NCBI GenBank assembly: GCA_944320555.1
Contig: CALUHX010000022.1
Span: 1-41,394 of the forward strand
Reading direction: 5' to 3'
Length of the DNA: 41,394 nt
Source: an uncultured Butyricimonas sp.
Lineage (GTDB): Bacteria; Bacteroidota; Bacteroidia; Bacteroidales; Marinifilaceae
How positions within the stretch are numbered: the stretch's first letter is position 1; each line of letters opens with the position of its first letter. Positions 6,981-14,209 of this stretch are shown here, one piece after another. The notes below the pieces were generated by a model. It did not search any database. It worked only from the letters and a program-made list of their open reading frames with translations, and was not told where the DNA came from. The position numbers and the translations under genes were made by a program.

Positions 6981-8522
6981 TTATTTGGCGTAGTTGATGG
7001 CCCTCGTTTCCCGGATGACGGTCACTTTCACCTGGCCCGGGTAGGTCATCTCGTCCTGTATTTTCTTGGCTATCTCGTATGAGATTTTTTCCGCCTCGGC
7101 GTCGGACACTTTCTCGCTGCCGACCACCACCCGCAGCTCGCGGCCCGCCTGGATGGCGTAAGTCTTCACCACCCCGTTGTACGAGAGGGCGAGGTCTTCC
7201 ATCTCTTTGAGGCGTTTGATGTAGGATTCCACCACCTCGCGGCGTGCTCCCGGGCGTGCTCCCGATATGGCGTCGCACGCCTGCACGATGGGAGCCAGCA
7301 AGGTGGTCATCTCGATTTCCTCGTGGTGAGCGCCGATGGCGTTGCAGATGTCCGGCTTCTCTTTGTATTTTTCGGCCAGGCGCATGCCCAAAATGGCGTG
7401 CGGCAGCTCAGGCTCGTCGTCGGGCACCTTGCCGATGTCGTGCAAGAGTCCGGCCCGTTTGGCTTTTTTGGCGTTAAGCCCCAGCTCGGCGGCCATGATG
7501 GCGCACAAGTTGGCCGTCTCCCGGGCGTGTTGCAGCAAGTTTTGCCCGTAAGAGGAGCGGTATTTCATTTTTCCCACCAGGCGAATCAGTTCAGGGTGCA
7601 AACCGTGGATGCCGAGGTCAATGGTGGTGCGCTTTCCGGTCTCGACGATTTCCTCCTCCACCTGTTTTTTTACTTTGTTCACCACCTCCTCGATGCGGGC
7701 CGGATGGATACGGCCGTCCGTCACCAGTTGGTGCAGGGACAGGCGGGCTATTTCGCGGCGCACAGGGTCGAATCCGGAGAGCACGATGGCTTCCGGCGTG
7801 TCGTCCACGATGATTTCCACCCCCGTGGCGGCCTCCAGGGCCCGGATGTTCCGTCCTTCGCGTCCGATAATCCGTCCTTTGATTTCGTCGGAGTCGATGT
7901 GGAAGATGGATACGGCGTTTTCCGTGGCCGTCTCGGTGGCCACGCGTTGGATGGTTTTCACCACGATTTTCTTGGCCTCCATGTTCGCGGTCATTTTGGC
8001 CTCCTCCATGATTTCGTTCACATAGGAGATGGCTTCCGACTCGGCCTCCTCTTTCAGGGAGTTGATGAGTTTCTCCTTGGCTTGGTCGGCCGACATGCCG
8101 GAGATGGTCTCCAATTGCTCGATTTGTTGTTTCTTCAACTTGTCCAGTTCGTTGTGTTTTTTCTCCCACAGCTCTTTCTGGTCGTTCAATTGGGCCATTT
8201 GGGTCTCGGCCTCTTTGATTTTGCGCTGGCATTCCTCCATCTTGCGCCCCAGTTCGGCGTCCTTTTGCTTCAATTTGTTTTCCGCCAAGAGAATCTTGTT
8301 GTTGCGGGCGTTCACCTGTTTCTCGTGTTCTGCCTTTATCTGCATGAACTTTTCCTTGGCTTGCAGGATTTTGTCCTTCTTAATCACCTCGGCCTCCGCC
8401 TCGGCTTCCTTGATGATGTTTTTGCTCCGGTATTTCAGCGTGAGGGTGATGATCAGGTATCCGATTCCTACCCCCACGACCAGGGCGACAATACATAGAA
8501 TTATAGTTGTTGGTTGAATCAT
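6981..8522 (-). CDS. rny: ribonuclease Y
   Basis: A 513-residue RNase Y, the membrane-anchored endonuclease that starts mRNA decay in bacteria lacking RNase E or supplementing it. Domains in order: an N-terminal transmembrane helix (about 6-28); a long charged coiled coil (about 35-200); a KH RNA-binding domain with [19 protein letters not shown] (about 215-270); and an HD phosphohydrolase domain with [10 protein letters not shown] and GLLHDIGK (about 330-420), whose His-Asp pair binds the metal. The length is normal. It lies downstream of zapA and the 6S-like RNA, an arrangement I associate with this phylum, and may receive read-through from them. Confidence 0.96.
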   Translation of the reverse strand: MIQPTTIILCIVALVVGVGIGYLIITLTLKYRSKNIIKEAEAEAEVIKKDKILQAKEKFMQIKAEHEKQVNARNNKILLAENKLKQKDAELGRKMEECQRKIKEAETQMAQLNDQKELWEKKHNELDKLKKQQIEQLETISGMSADQAKEKLINSLKEEAESEAISYVNEIMEEAKMTANMEAKKIVVKTIQRVATETATENAVSIFHIDSDEIKGRIIGREGRNIRALEAATGVEIIVDDTPEAIVLSGFDPVRREIARLSLHQLVTDGRIHPARIEEVVNKVKKQVEEEIVETGKRTTIDLGIHGLHPELIRLVGKMKYRSSYGQNLLQHARETANLCAIMAAELGLNAKKAKRAGLLHDIGKVPDDEPELPHAILGMRLAEKYKEKPDICNAIGAHHEEIEMTTLLAPIVQACDAISGARPGARREVVESYIKRLKEMEDLALSYNGVVKTYAIQAGRELRVVVGSEKVSDAEAEKISYEIAKKIQDEMTYPGQVKVTVIRETRAINYAK

Positions 8523-8564
8523 AATTACTTTTATTTTATATATATTACCATTTAACTTGTCTCT

Positions 8565-8750
8565 AATAAAAAACCCGCATTATTCCTTATTAAAAACCCC
8601 TGTTAGACATGGGTAGAGCTGCCGTCAGATTCAGACTTCCACTGTCCCGAAGGAACCCCGAAGGGTTGAGGCCTGTCTTCGGCTGACCAAGCTTCACTCT
8701 AATTGTTTTTGTGTTGAGTTTACCACTTAATTTGAAATAATGCGGGTATA
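8565..8750 (-). ncRNA. ssrS: 6S RNA (SsrS) candidate
   Basis: The gap between zapA and rny holds a compact structured RNA of about 180 nt. On the minus strand its 5' end ACCCGCATTATT (complement of 8736-8747) pairs over 12 bp with AATAATGCGGGT (complement of 8573-8584), followed by TTTTTTATT. This gives the long closing stem and terminator expected of 6S RNA. Two UUCG-type hairpins lie near the middle (8650-8690). 6S RNA imitates an open promoter and sequesters RNA polymerase. Its position next to zapA is a known synteny in other bacteria. The family call rests on size, closing stem and location, not on a covariance model. Ends are approximate. Confidence 0.75.
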
Positions 8751-8785
8751 TCTATTTCATTGTCAAAGAACGCTTGTTTATATCT

Positions 8786-9073
8786 TCACTCTTTTACGAA
8801 CGCGTCCAGCCTTTTGTTCACCGCCTCAATCTCTCTCAGCACCGGCCCGACATCGTTCCGTTCGTTTGCCCTCAGCAACTTCACCGTGAATTCCAGCGCC
8901 GTGATGGCCAAGAGCGTGTTGGGGTCCACTGTCGCGTATCTCCCCATATATTCTGTAATCCGACTATTAATCATTTTCGCCGCGTCCCGGTAGATTTGTT
9001 CTTGCTCCGCCTCTATCGGGAACGAGAATCTTTGCCCGGCGATCATCAAACTAATAGTTAGCTTATCATTCAT
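8786..9073 (-). CDS. zapA: cell division protein ZapA
   Basis: A 95-residue ZapA, which binds and bundles FtsZ at the division ring. It shows the family layout: a short beta-rich N-terminal head (LTISLMIAGQRFSFPIE), then a helix with INSRITEYMGRYATVDPNTLLAITALEF (given as positions about 35-62), ending in a coiled-coil tail. It starts 2 nt after the stop of the coiled-coil gene before it, so the two are surely co-transcribed. The 6S-like RNA follows immediately. Confidence 0.9.
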   Translation of the reverse strand: MNDKLTISLMIAGQRFSFPIEAEQEQIYRDAAKMINSRITEYMGRYATVDPNTLLAITALEFTVKLLRANERNDVGPVLREIEAVNKRLDAFVKE

Positions 9074-9075
9074 AT

Positions 9076-9366
9076 TTAATTATTCAAAAGAGCAATACAT
9101 TTGTCAATCTCCCGCACAAGCTGGTTTATTCTATTCCGGGCCTCCGCGCTTCCTTCCCCCGTCGAAATAGCTTTCGCCACTTTTAATGTTTTAATTTCTT
9201 CTTTTAATTTGTTGTTCTCGTTTTTCAAGGTTTCGAGCCTGTCCCGCACCGCTTTCACCTCCGCTTCCAGTTCCCGATTCCTCTCCAGCGAGGATATATA
9301 TAATGTTATTAATTGTTCAACTTTCTTTTTCAGTTCGTTTATAACTGCATTTTCCTGTGCTGTCAT
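9076..9366 (-). CDS. small coiled-coil protein, ZapB-like
   Basis: A 96-residue protein that is almost entirely coiled coil: leucine/isoleucine heptads run through ELKKKVEQLITLYISSLER, LETLKNENNKLKEEIKTLK, and a C-terminal helix RINQLVREIDKCIALLNN after a short Gly/Ser hinge. The start is placed at MTAQENAV (9366). An in-frame ATG seven codons upstream (9387) coincides with the TATCTTTG element at 9385-9392 and is unlikely to be translated. The tight coupling to zapA suggests a partner in Z-ring assembly analogous to ZapB, but homology to enteric ZapB is not shown. Confidence 0.75.
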   Translation of the reverse strand: MTAQENAVINELKKKVEQLITLYISSLERNRELEAEVKAVRDRLETLKNENNKLKEEIKTLKVAKAISTGEGSAEARNRINQLVREIDKCIALLNN

Positions 9367-9384
9367 AACCTTATCTTTACACCA

Positions 9385-9392
9385 CAAAGATA
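9385..9392 (-). promoter_or_regulatory. -7 promoter element of the zapB-like/zapA operon
   Basis: The minus strand reads TATCTTTG about 19 nt before the chosen start. A TTTG on that strand at 9405-9408 is only 12 nt away, too close for the usual spacing, so the -33 half is uncertain. Confidence 0.5.
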
Positions 9393-9424
9393 GAATAAAT
9401 TATTCAAAAAAGAAATAGTCGTAT

Positions 9425-9432
9425 TATTTTTG
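9425..9432 (+). promoter_or_regulatory. candidate -7 element for the M23 peptidase gene
   Basis: TATTTTTG fits TAnnTTTG, but no TTTG lies 19-21 nt upstream. If used, the start point would be near 9438, favouring one of the later ATGs of the gene. Confidence 0.4.
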
Positions 9433-9443
9433 TCCAAAATTAT

Positions 9444-11120
9444 ATGAGTAAATTTATGCGAAGAGAGATGAGAACCGGTTTGGCTTGCGTGGTCTTTGGA
9501 GTATTATCGTTTTTTGTTTCAGGTGTTTGTGTGGGGCAAGACTCGTTGCGCTATCCCTTGCCGGGAACCCCCTTGTTGAGCGGCAATTTTTTTGAATTGC
9601 GGGGCACGCATTTCCACGCAGGGCTGGATTTCAAAACCGGAGGGAAAGAGGGGCTGCCTGTGATTTGCGTGAAGGATGGCTATCTGGCCCGCGTGTGCGT
9701 GTCTCCCACCGGTTACGGTAATGCCCTCTACCTCGCTCACGAAGGGGGAATCACTACGGTTTACGGCCATCTCCGGCGGTTTGTGCCTCGGGTGGCCCGT
9801 TTGGTGAGGGATATGCAGTATCGGAAAGAGTCGTTCGCCGTGGACACGGTTTTGCTCGCCGACAGCATATTTTTCCATGCGGGCGACACCATTGCCTATA
9901 GCGGGAACACGGGTTCGTCCGGAGGGCCGCATTTGCATTTCGAGATACGGGACACGGAAAGCGAGTCGATATTGAATCCCCAGCGTTACCTTTTTATTCC
10001 GGACGAGACTGCGCCAACCGTGAGGGGCGTGTACGTTTATGCGTTTAGGGCGGACGGGGTTTGTGCGGAACGCCGTTTGGTCGGCGTGAAAAACAAGGGT
10101 GGACGTCGTTACGCGGCGGGACGGGTCGCCGTTCCGGCGGGACGGGTGGGGCTCGGCGTGCACGCCGACGACTTCATGAAAGGTTCGTGGAACAAATTGG
10201 GGCTGCACACCTTGACCGTGTGGGCCGCCGGGAGGAAGATTTTTCACCTTCGGGCGGACTCTTCCGATTTCAGCCAGTCGCGCTGGATTAACGCGGTGAA
10301 AGATTTCGACCTCTACCGGGAAGGGAAAACAGTGTACCGCACGTTTGGCCACTATCAGTCGCGGGTGCGGGGCGCGTGGAACTCGGCCGGCGGTTGCGTG
10401 ATTGTTCCCAAAGACAGTCTCGTGCCGGTGAGGTTGGAATTGACGGATGTCGCCGGCCACCGTTCGGTGGTGGAGTTGGAACTGCTGGGGCGCGACTCGT
10501 TGCCTGCCGCGGAAGGGGAGAAGGTGTTGGAGGTCGGCAAGGAATACCGCCTGGAAGCCGGAGGCTATACTTTATATATATATGACGATATTTTGCCGGA
10601 GCCGTTGGCGGTTGAGGAAAAGTTGGTGGCCTTGCCCCTGGATTCCGTGCGGATGGCCGAGGGATTTCAAGTGACGCCGGAGACGCGCCCGTTGCTGGGG
10701 ACGGGAAGATTGGAGGCGAGGGGGAATTTCCCTCCCCGGTCTGTCATCTGTTTGTACGAGGGGGAAGGACGTTTGTCTGCTCTCGCCACCGCGCGGACGG
10801 TCGAGGGCGTGAGCGCGTCCGTCGGAGTGTTGGGGACGTATGTGGTGGCGAGGGACACGGTGCCGCCCTCGATTGTTTATCGGGGCAAGTCCAAAGAAGG
10901 AAATCTGCGCTTCCGGATATCGGACGATTTGTCTGGCATATCCACTTACCGGGTGGAGGTCAACGGGCGATGGTGCCTTTTCCGTTACGATCCGAAATTC
11001 CGGTTGTTGGAGGGCAGCGTGCGGGAACCCGTTTTCAAAAAGGGAGAGAATCGGTTGACGGTACGCTTGACAGACCGGGCGGGGAATGTCGCCACGTGGG
11101 AAAGGACGATCGCTCTTTGA
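9444..11120 (+). CDS. M23 family metallopeptidase (LytM-like), exported
   Basis: A 558-residue exported zinc peptidase likely to cut peptidoglycan cross-bridges or to regulate an amidase. A signal peptide (about 10-32) is followed at once by the LytM domain (about 35-175) with the full metal site: HAGLD (His58, Asp62), VYGHL (His109) and HLHFE (His163, His165). The remaining 380 residues look like beta-sandwich modules, including a segment near 490-555 with D-x-L-S-G-I and DRAGNVATWERT typical of Bacteroidota outer-surface Ig-like folds. Two more in-frame ATGs follow (9456, 9468). Because TATTTTTG (9425-9432) lies only 11 nt before the first ATG, translation may really begin at 9468 with MRTGLACVV. 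Confidence 0.92.
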   Translation: MSKFMRREMRTGLACVVFGVLSFFVSGVCVGQDSLRYPLPGTPLLSGNFFELRGTHFHAGLDFKTGGKEGLPVICVKDGYLARVCVSPTGYGNALYLAHEGGITTVYGHLRRFVPRVARLVRDMQYRKESFAVDTVLLADSIFFHAGDTIAYSGNTGSSGGPHLHFEIRDTESESILNPQRYLFIPDETAPTVRGVYVYAFRADGVCAERRLVGVKNKGGRRYAAGRVAVPAGRVGLGVHADDFMKGSWNKLGLHTLTVWAAGRKIFHLRADSSDFSQSRWINAVKDFDLYREGKTVYRTFGHYQSRVRGAWNSAGGCVIVPKDSLVPVRLELTDVAGHRSVVELELLGRDSLPAAEGEKVLEVGKEYRLEAGGYTLYIYDDILPEPLAVEEKLVALPLDSVRMAEGFQVTPETRPLLGTGRLEARGNFPPRSVICLYEGEGRLSALATARTVEGVSASVGVLGTYVVARDTVPPSIVYRGKSKEGNLRFRISDDLSGISTYRVEVNGRWCLFRYDPKFRLLEGSVREPVFKKGENRLTVRLTDRAGNVATWERTIAL

Positions 11121-11728
11121 CAGGCGGAGTGTTTTTCCGTGGGCCTCGCTTCCGGGAATTGCCGTTTCGCCGGTTGGAATGCCGTCGTGGTGTTTCAGCT
11201 CTTTTCCCATGCTTTTCTTAGGGATGTCCTGTGGTTGTCATTGCGCGGCATTGTCACAGGTGTGTTTCGGGTACACTCGGGGAATACACATTGGTGTTCC
11301 AGAAATGTCCCTGAAACAAACCTGAAACGAAGGAGAGGGATGATAAGGGTAGGAAAACCCCATGATTGCGGGAGGAAAAGGAGAGGTCGGGACTTTTGGG
11401 CGGCTTGGAGACGGACCTTCCGCATGACGCTTGCGAGGGAGTCTCTTTTAAGTGGCGCGTTTTTTGGGTTTTCCCATAGTTATAAACGTGCATTAAGCCA
11501 CTAATAAGCCATATCGCCCGGGTAAGGCCCGGAGGGAGGACGGTGGACAGTCGTCTGTGGACGACCGCCCACCGTCGCGCCACCGAACCCGAACCGAACG
11601 TTATGGCTTATAACCCCGTTAAAACCCCGTCATAACTATGGCAAAGGTGGAAGGCGTGGCGGCGGGGGCGAAAAGGGCAAGCCTTCCCTTGCGGGTGTGA
11701 CGGGGCCGGTCGGACGCCTTGTCGTTCC
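11121..11728. other. 608-nt gene-free stretch between convergent genes
   Basis: No reading frame here looks coding. The left part (11121-11470) has mixed composition with a repeated CTGAAAC motif (11313-11327) and the short pair AGTGGC/GCCACT (11451-11456 and 11497-11502). The right part contains the nested palindrome annotated separately. The tail 11642-11728 is GC-rich without clear structure. It separates the M23 peptidase (plus) from the nitroreductase (minus). Confidence 0.7.
11474..11641. repeat. nested palindromic element, about 168 bp
   Basis: Two separate 10-bp perfect inverted repeats are nested: CCATAGTTAT (11474-11483) with ATAACTATGG (11632-11641), and ATAAGCCATA (11504-11513) with TATGGCTTAT (11602-11611). 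Inside lie two more hairpins: CCGGG-TAAGG-CCCGG (11518-11532), and GACGGTGG (11539-11546) with CCACCGTC (11569-11576), the latter enclosing TCGT/ACGA. The arms are AT-rich and the core GC-rich. This could be a MITE, a recombination or transfer site, or a structured RNA. No transposase is present. Confidence 0.6.
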
Positions 11729-12382
11729 TTAGCGGGCGGAAGGGGTGGAAGGCTGCCAGACGTTCTGGTGTATTCTGTCTTCCACGTTGACGGCCTTCTG
11801 GCGGGGCAAATGCGCGTTGGGTGCGGCGTAGCCGATGGCGATGAAACAGGGAAACTCATACCCGTCGGGGGCGTTGACCGCCTGTTTCACGTGTTCGGCC
11901 TCTTGTTCTATCGGGATGTGCAGCGCGCAGGCGAGCCCTTCGGCGGTCGCGGCCAGCAGGATGTTTTCTATGGCCGCCCATGCGGAGGCGAAATAGTTGA
12001 GCGAACTCAGACATTCCGGCTCGAGGAGCGGGCTGCCTTTGTGGAAAAAGAAAGGCAGCACGAGGCAGTCCGACTCGGCCAGCATTTTCTGTTGTTTGGG
12101 CATCGCGTCCGTGAACATGGCGTATTCGTCTTTGTCCATCACGTTCGCCAGCGCGTCGACATTCTTTTCCGTGAACCCTTGTATGTTGCCAGCGAGGGGG
12201 GCGATGACGCGGGCGATGTTCTCTTGGCCGCGCACCACGACGAACTCGAACTGGCGCAGGTGGTCGTTGGTGGGGGCTTTGAACGCGGCCGCCAAAATCT
12301 TTTTCAACACCTCGTCCGTCACTTTCCTGTCGGAAAAGTCCCGGACGGTTCTCCTTTTTTCCAATACTTCATAGAAATCCAT
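11729..12382 (-). CDS. nitroreductase family protein
   Basis: A 217-residue FMN-dependent oxidoreductase of the nitroreductase superfamily, which uses NAD(P)H to reduce quinones, nitro compounds or flavins. The N-terminal MDFYEVLEKRRTVRDFSDR carries the FMN-phosphate-binding arginines (RRTVR) and is diagnostic. It is followed by AAFKAPTNDHLRQFEFVVV and, near residues 140-165, the helix ASAWAAIENILLAATAEGLA that lines the active site. The natural substrate is unknown. It is divergent from an AraC-type regulator, with about 130 nt between the start codons, so the regulator may control it. A TACCTTTG element on the minus strand at 12428-12435 is a plausible -7 box. Confidence 0.85.
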   Translation of the reverse strand: MDFYEVLEKRRTVRDFSDRKVTDEVLKKILAAAFKAPTNDHLRQFEFVVVRGQENIARVIAPLAGNIQGFTEKNVDALANVMDKDEYAMFTDAMPKQQKMLAESDCLVLPFFFHKGSPLLEPECLSSLNYFASAWAAIENILLAATAEGLACALHIPIEQEAEHVKQAVNAPDGYEFPCFIAIGYAAPNAHLPRQKAVNVEDRIHQNVWQPSTPSAR

Positions 12383-12427
12383 AATGTGTTTTGTTTAGTT
12401 GGTAAAACTTGTTGTTGTTTGCGGACA

Positions 12428-12435
12428 CAAAGGTA
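12428..12435 (-). promoter_or_regulatory. candidate -7 element of the nitroreductase gene
   Basis: The minus strand reads TACCTTTG about 46 nt before the start codon. No matching -33 TTTG is seen at 19-21 nt, as might be expected of a promoter that depends on an activator. Confidence 0.45.
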
Positions 12436-12484
12436 GCGGGCGCTTGTTGTTGCGTATTTGCCTGTTTGTTTCAAATAATTGTCG

Positions 12485-12492
12485 TATATTTG
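12485..12492 (+). promoter_or_regulatory. -7 element of the araC-type gene
   Basis: TATATTTG at 12485-12492 is a perfect TAnnTTTG. The nearest TTTG (12465-12468) is 16 nt upstream, slightly short. It excludes the longer reading frame that would start at 12409. Confidence 0.5.
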
Positions 12493-12513
12493 TGCGATTT
12501 AAAAGAATCAGAG

Positions 12514-13386
12514 ATGGAAGATGTGGTAATTCCGTATGAGCTTCCGGAAAAGGACGATCATTCGTTCTTCTTTATAGACCAACGGGTGGACACACGCGTG
12601 GAGGCCAAGTTGCACCGGCATGACGCTTGGGAGTTGTATTATGTGGTGCGGGGGCATGGAATCAGGATGGCCGGAGACACTCTACAGCCTTTCGCAGAGG
12701 GGGATGTGGTGTTGATTCCCCCGGCCTTGTACCATCAATGGGATTACGACCCGTCGTCTGCCGACGTGGACGGCCGTGTCCGTTATTTGATGGTGGCGTT
12801 CAGCCATTCTTTGGTGGAGAATTGCGTGGCAGTTTTTCCCGAATTGCGGAACAGGCTTGCCGGCGTGACTTTTCCGACGGAAGCTTTGAAATTCGGTCCG
12901 GAAACTTCCCGGGTCGTCCGGCGTGTCCTGATGGAAATGAACGGGATGGACGAGCTGGGGCGGTTGTGCGGGATGTTCCGTTTGCTGCCAATCGTGTTTA
13001 CTGCGAAGGACTATGCGTCCGTGGGCAAGCCTGTGCGGATAGAGCGGGACGTGCGGCGGATGCAGCAAATCAGCGCTTACGTCATGGCGCACTACGTCCA
13101 TCCGATTTCGTTGGACGACATCGCCGCTGAGGTGGGGATGAACCGTTCCGCTTTTTGCTCTTATTTCAAGCGCCGGAAGGGGATTACTTTTTCGCGGTTC
13201 GTCACGCGTTACCGATTGGATACGGCTTGCGGGCTGTTGGCCCACTCGCGGAAGTCCGTGTCGGAGATATGTTATCTTGTGGGGTTTAACGATGTTCTTC
13301 ATTTCGTGAGGGTGTTCGCGAAGGAGAAGGGCATGCCGCCGGGAAAATACCGGAGGAAATGTCTGGCGCAGGCTCGCGGGGAGTAG
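12514..13386 (+). CDS. AraC family transcriptional regulator
   Basis: A 290-residue regulator. The start is set at ATG 12514 (MEDVVIPYELPEKDD); a frame open from 12409 would add 35 cysteine-rich residues and overlaps the promoter. The N-terminal half is a cupin sensor domain (LHRHDAWELYYVVRGHGIRMAGDT, about residues 30-55, with the metal- or ligand-type His pair). The C-terminal 100 residues hold two helix-turn-helix motifs: ISLDDIAAEVGMNRSAFCSYFKR and a second ending VSEICYLVGFNDVLHFVRVFAKEKGMPPGKYRR (positions about 250-283). The second is the classic AraC signature. The likely target is the divergent nitroreductase gene and its own promoter; the inducer is unknown. Confidence 0.9.
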   Translation: MEDVVIPYELPEKDDHSFFFIDQRVDTRVEAKLHRHDAWELYYVVRGHGIRMAGDTLQPFAEGDVVLIPPALYHQWDYDPSSADVDGRVRYLMVAFSHSLVENCVAVFPELRNRLAGVTFPTEALKFGPETSRVVRRVLMEMNGMDELGRLCGMFRLLPIVFTAKDYASVGKPVRIERDVRRMQQISAYVMAHYVHPISLDDIAAEVGMNRSAFCSYFKRRKGITFSRFVTRYRLDTACGLLAHSRKSVSEICYLVGFNDVLHFVRVFAKEKGMPPGKYRRKCLAQARGE

Positions 13387-13412
13387 TGGGAGGGACGGAG
13401 TTCCCGCGCTTT

Positions 13413-13443
13413 TTTGTCAATTGGACAATTCTCCGTATCTTTG
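13413..13443 (+). promoter_or_regulatory. Bacteroidota-type promoter of the TPR gene
   Basis: TTTG (13413-13416), exactly 19 nt, then TATCTTTG (13436-13443): a full consensus match. It lies just 27 nt after the araC-type stop and fixes the start of the next gene downstream of about 13450. Confidence 0.85.
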
Positions 13444-13475
13444 CGAAAACAATCATAACAGAAGGAGGAGTTTTA

Positions 13476-13751
13476 ATGGAAATAGAGGATATACGGGAAA
13501 TGGCCAAGGCGGGACACCGCCGGGAAGCCGTGGAGGAGTTGACCAAAATGCTGGAGGAAGAGGGATGCGACCGGGAGGCGGTGTTGCTGGAGCTGGGCGT
13601 GGTGTACAACGCGATGGCGGACATGACGAACGCCTTGAATTGTCTGAATGAAGTGTTGCGCATCAATCCGGAGAACACGAGGGCGAAAACTTATGTGGAC
13701 ATGATTAACAGCATATTGAATTATTATTGCAAGGATTTGTTGAATCCGTGA
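13476..13751 (+). CDS. small tetratricopeptide-repeat protein
   Basis: A 91-residue soluble protein made of short paired helices. The stretch LLELGVVYNAMADMTNALNC and the following LNEVLRINPEN carry the TPR consensus (G/A-x2-Y-x3-A at its core, Pro at the repeat end); the first 30 residues form a preceding helix pair (MEIEDIREMAKAGHRREAVE). TPRs mediate protein-protein contact, and no partner can be named. The start at 13476 follows GAAGGAGGAG at 13461-13470 and the promoter at 13413-13443, which rules out the longer frame from 13359. It is not obviously co-transcribed with rpsU, which has its own promoter. Confidence 0.8.
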   Translation: MEIEDIREMAKAGHRREAVEELTKMLEEEGCDREAVLLELGVVYNAMADMTNALNCLNEVLRINPENTRAKTYVDMINSILNYYCKDLLNP

Positions 13752-13777
13752 GAAAGGCACGATTAATTTCGGTTTTT

Positions 13778-13811
13778 TTGTTTTTTATGTCAATAAATAG
13801 CCCTATCTTTG
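13778..13811 (+). promoter_or_regulatory. promoter ahead of the rpsU leader
   Basis: TTTG (13778-13781), 22 nt, then TATCTTTG (13804-13811). The -7 box is perfect and the spacing slightly long. It implies a transcript starting near 13818, about 170 nt before the rpsU start codon. Confidence 0.7.
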
Positions 13812-13817
13812 TCGCTC

Positions 13818-13950
13818 ACTTTTAGGAACAGAGTATTAACCTCATAAAAACCGCTTGAAAGGGGGTGGACAATTATTATTGAGAGAAAGGAATTTGTAAG
13901 TTGAGAGTTTTGCAGAGCGGGGCACGCAGGAGAGTGCCCGAGGTTTTTTC
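13818..13950 (+). ncRNA. structured rpsU leader RNA or separate small RNA
   Basis: Between a good promoter and rpsU lies about 130 nt that ends in a terminator-like hairpin: GGGCAC (13920-13925) with GTGCCC (13934-13939), followed after GAGG by six T (13944-13949). The region is non-coding. It is either an attenuator controlling rpsU, as often seen for ribosomal protein genes, or a free small RNA with rpsU transcribed by read-through. I cannot assign it to a named RNA family. The 5' end is inferred from the promoter. Confidence 0.55.
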
Positions 13951-13987
13951 TATATTATAATATTCATTCATTTAAATTTTAGACATC

Positions 13988-14179
13988 ATGATAATTGTAC
14001 CATTAAAAGAAGGTGAAAATATTGAGAGAGCGTTGAAGAAATTCAAAAGAAAATTCGAGAAGACCGGCGTTATTAAAGAGTTGAGAGATCGTCAGGCTTA
14101 CACGAAGCCATCTGTGAGGAACAGAATGGCGCGCATGAAGGCTATCTATCGTCAATCTTTGTTGCGGGAAGAAGAATAA
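13988..14179 (+). CDS. rpsU: 30S ribosomal protein S21
   Basis: A 63-residue S21, the small basic protein near the anti-Shine-Dalgarno end of 16S rRNA. The family pattern is clear: MIIVPLKEGENIERALKKFKR, then KTGVIKELRDRQAYTKPSVRN and a lysine/arginine-rich helix. The length is standard for Bacteroidota. It leads an rpsU-xerC-hpf cluster (gaps of 30 and 18 nt) and has a long leader with an internal terminator-like hairpin, suggesting attenuation. In Bacteroidota S21 is one of the proteins thought to keep the 16S tail sequestered, consistent with little Shine-Dalgarno use. Confidence 0.97.
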   Translation: MIIVPLKEGENIERALKKFKRKFEKTGVIKELRDRQAYTKPSVRNRMARMKAIYRQSLLREEE

Positions 14180-14209
14180 ATATTCCGTTCTCTTGTTTTT
14201 CTCGAAAGA

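Noticed and set aside
11518-11611. Integron attC site inside the nested palindrome
   Set aside because: The arms do not contain the RYYYAAC/GTTRRRY core sites, and there is no integrase or cassette array.
13359-13475. N-terminal extension of the TPR protein
   Set aside because: It overlaps the araC-type stop and the promoter at 13413-13443; the family-like part starts at 13476.
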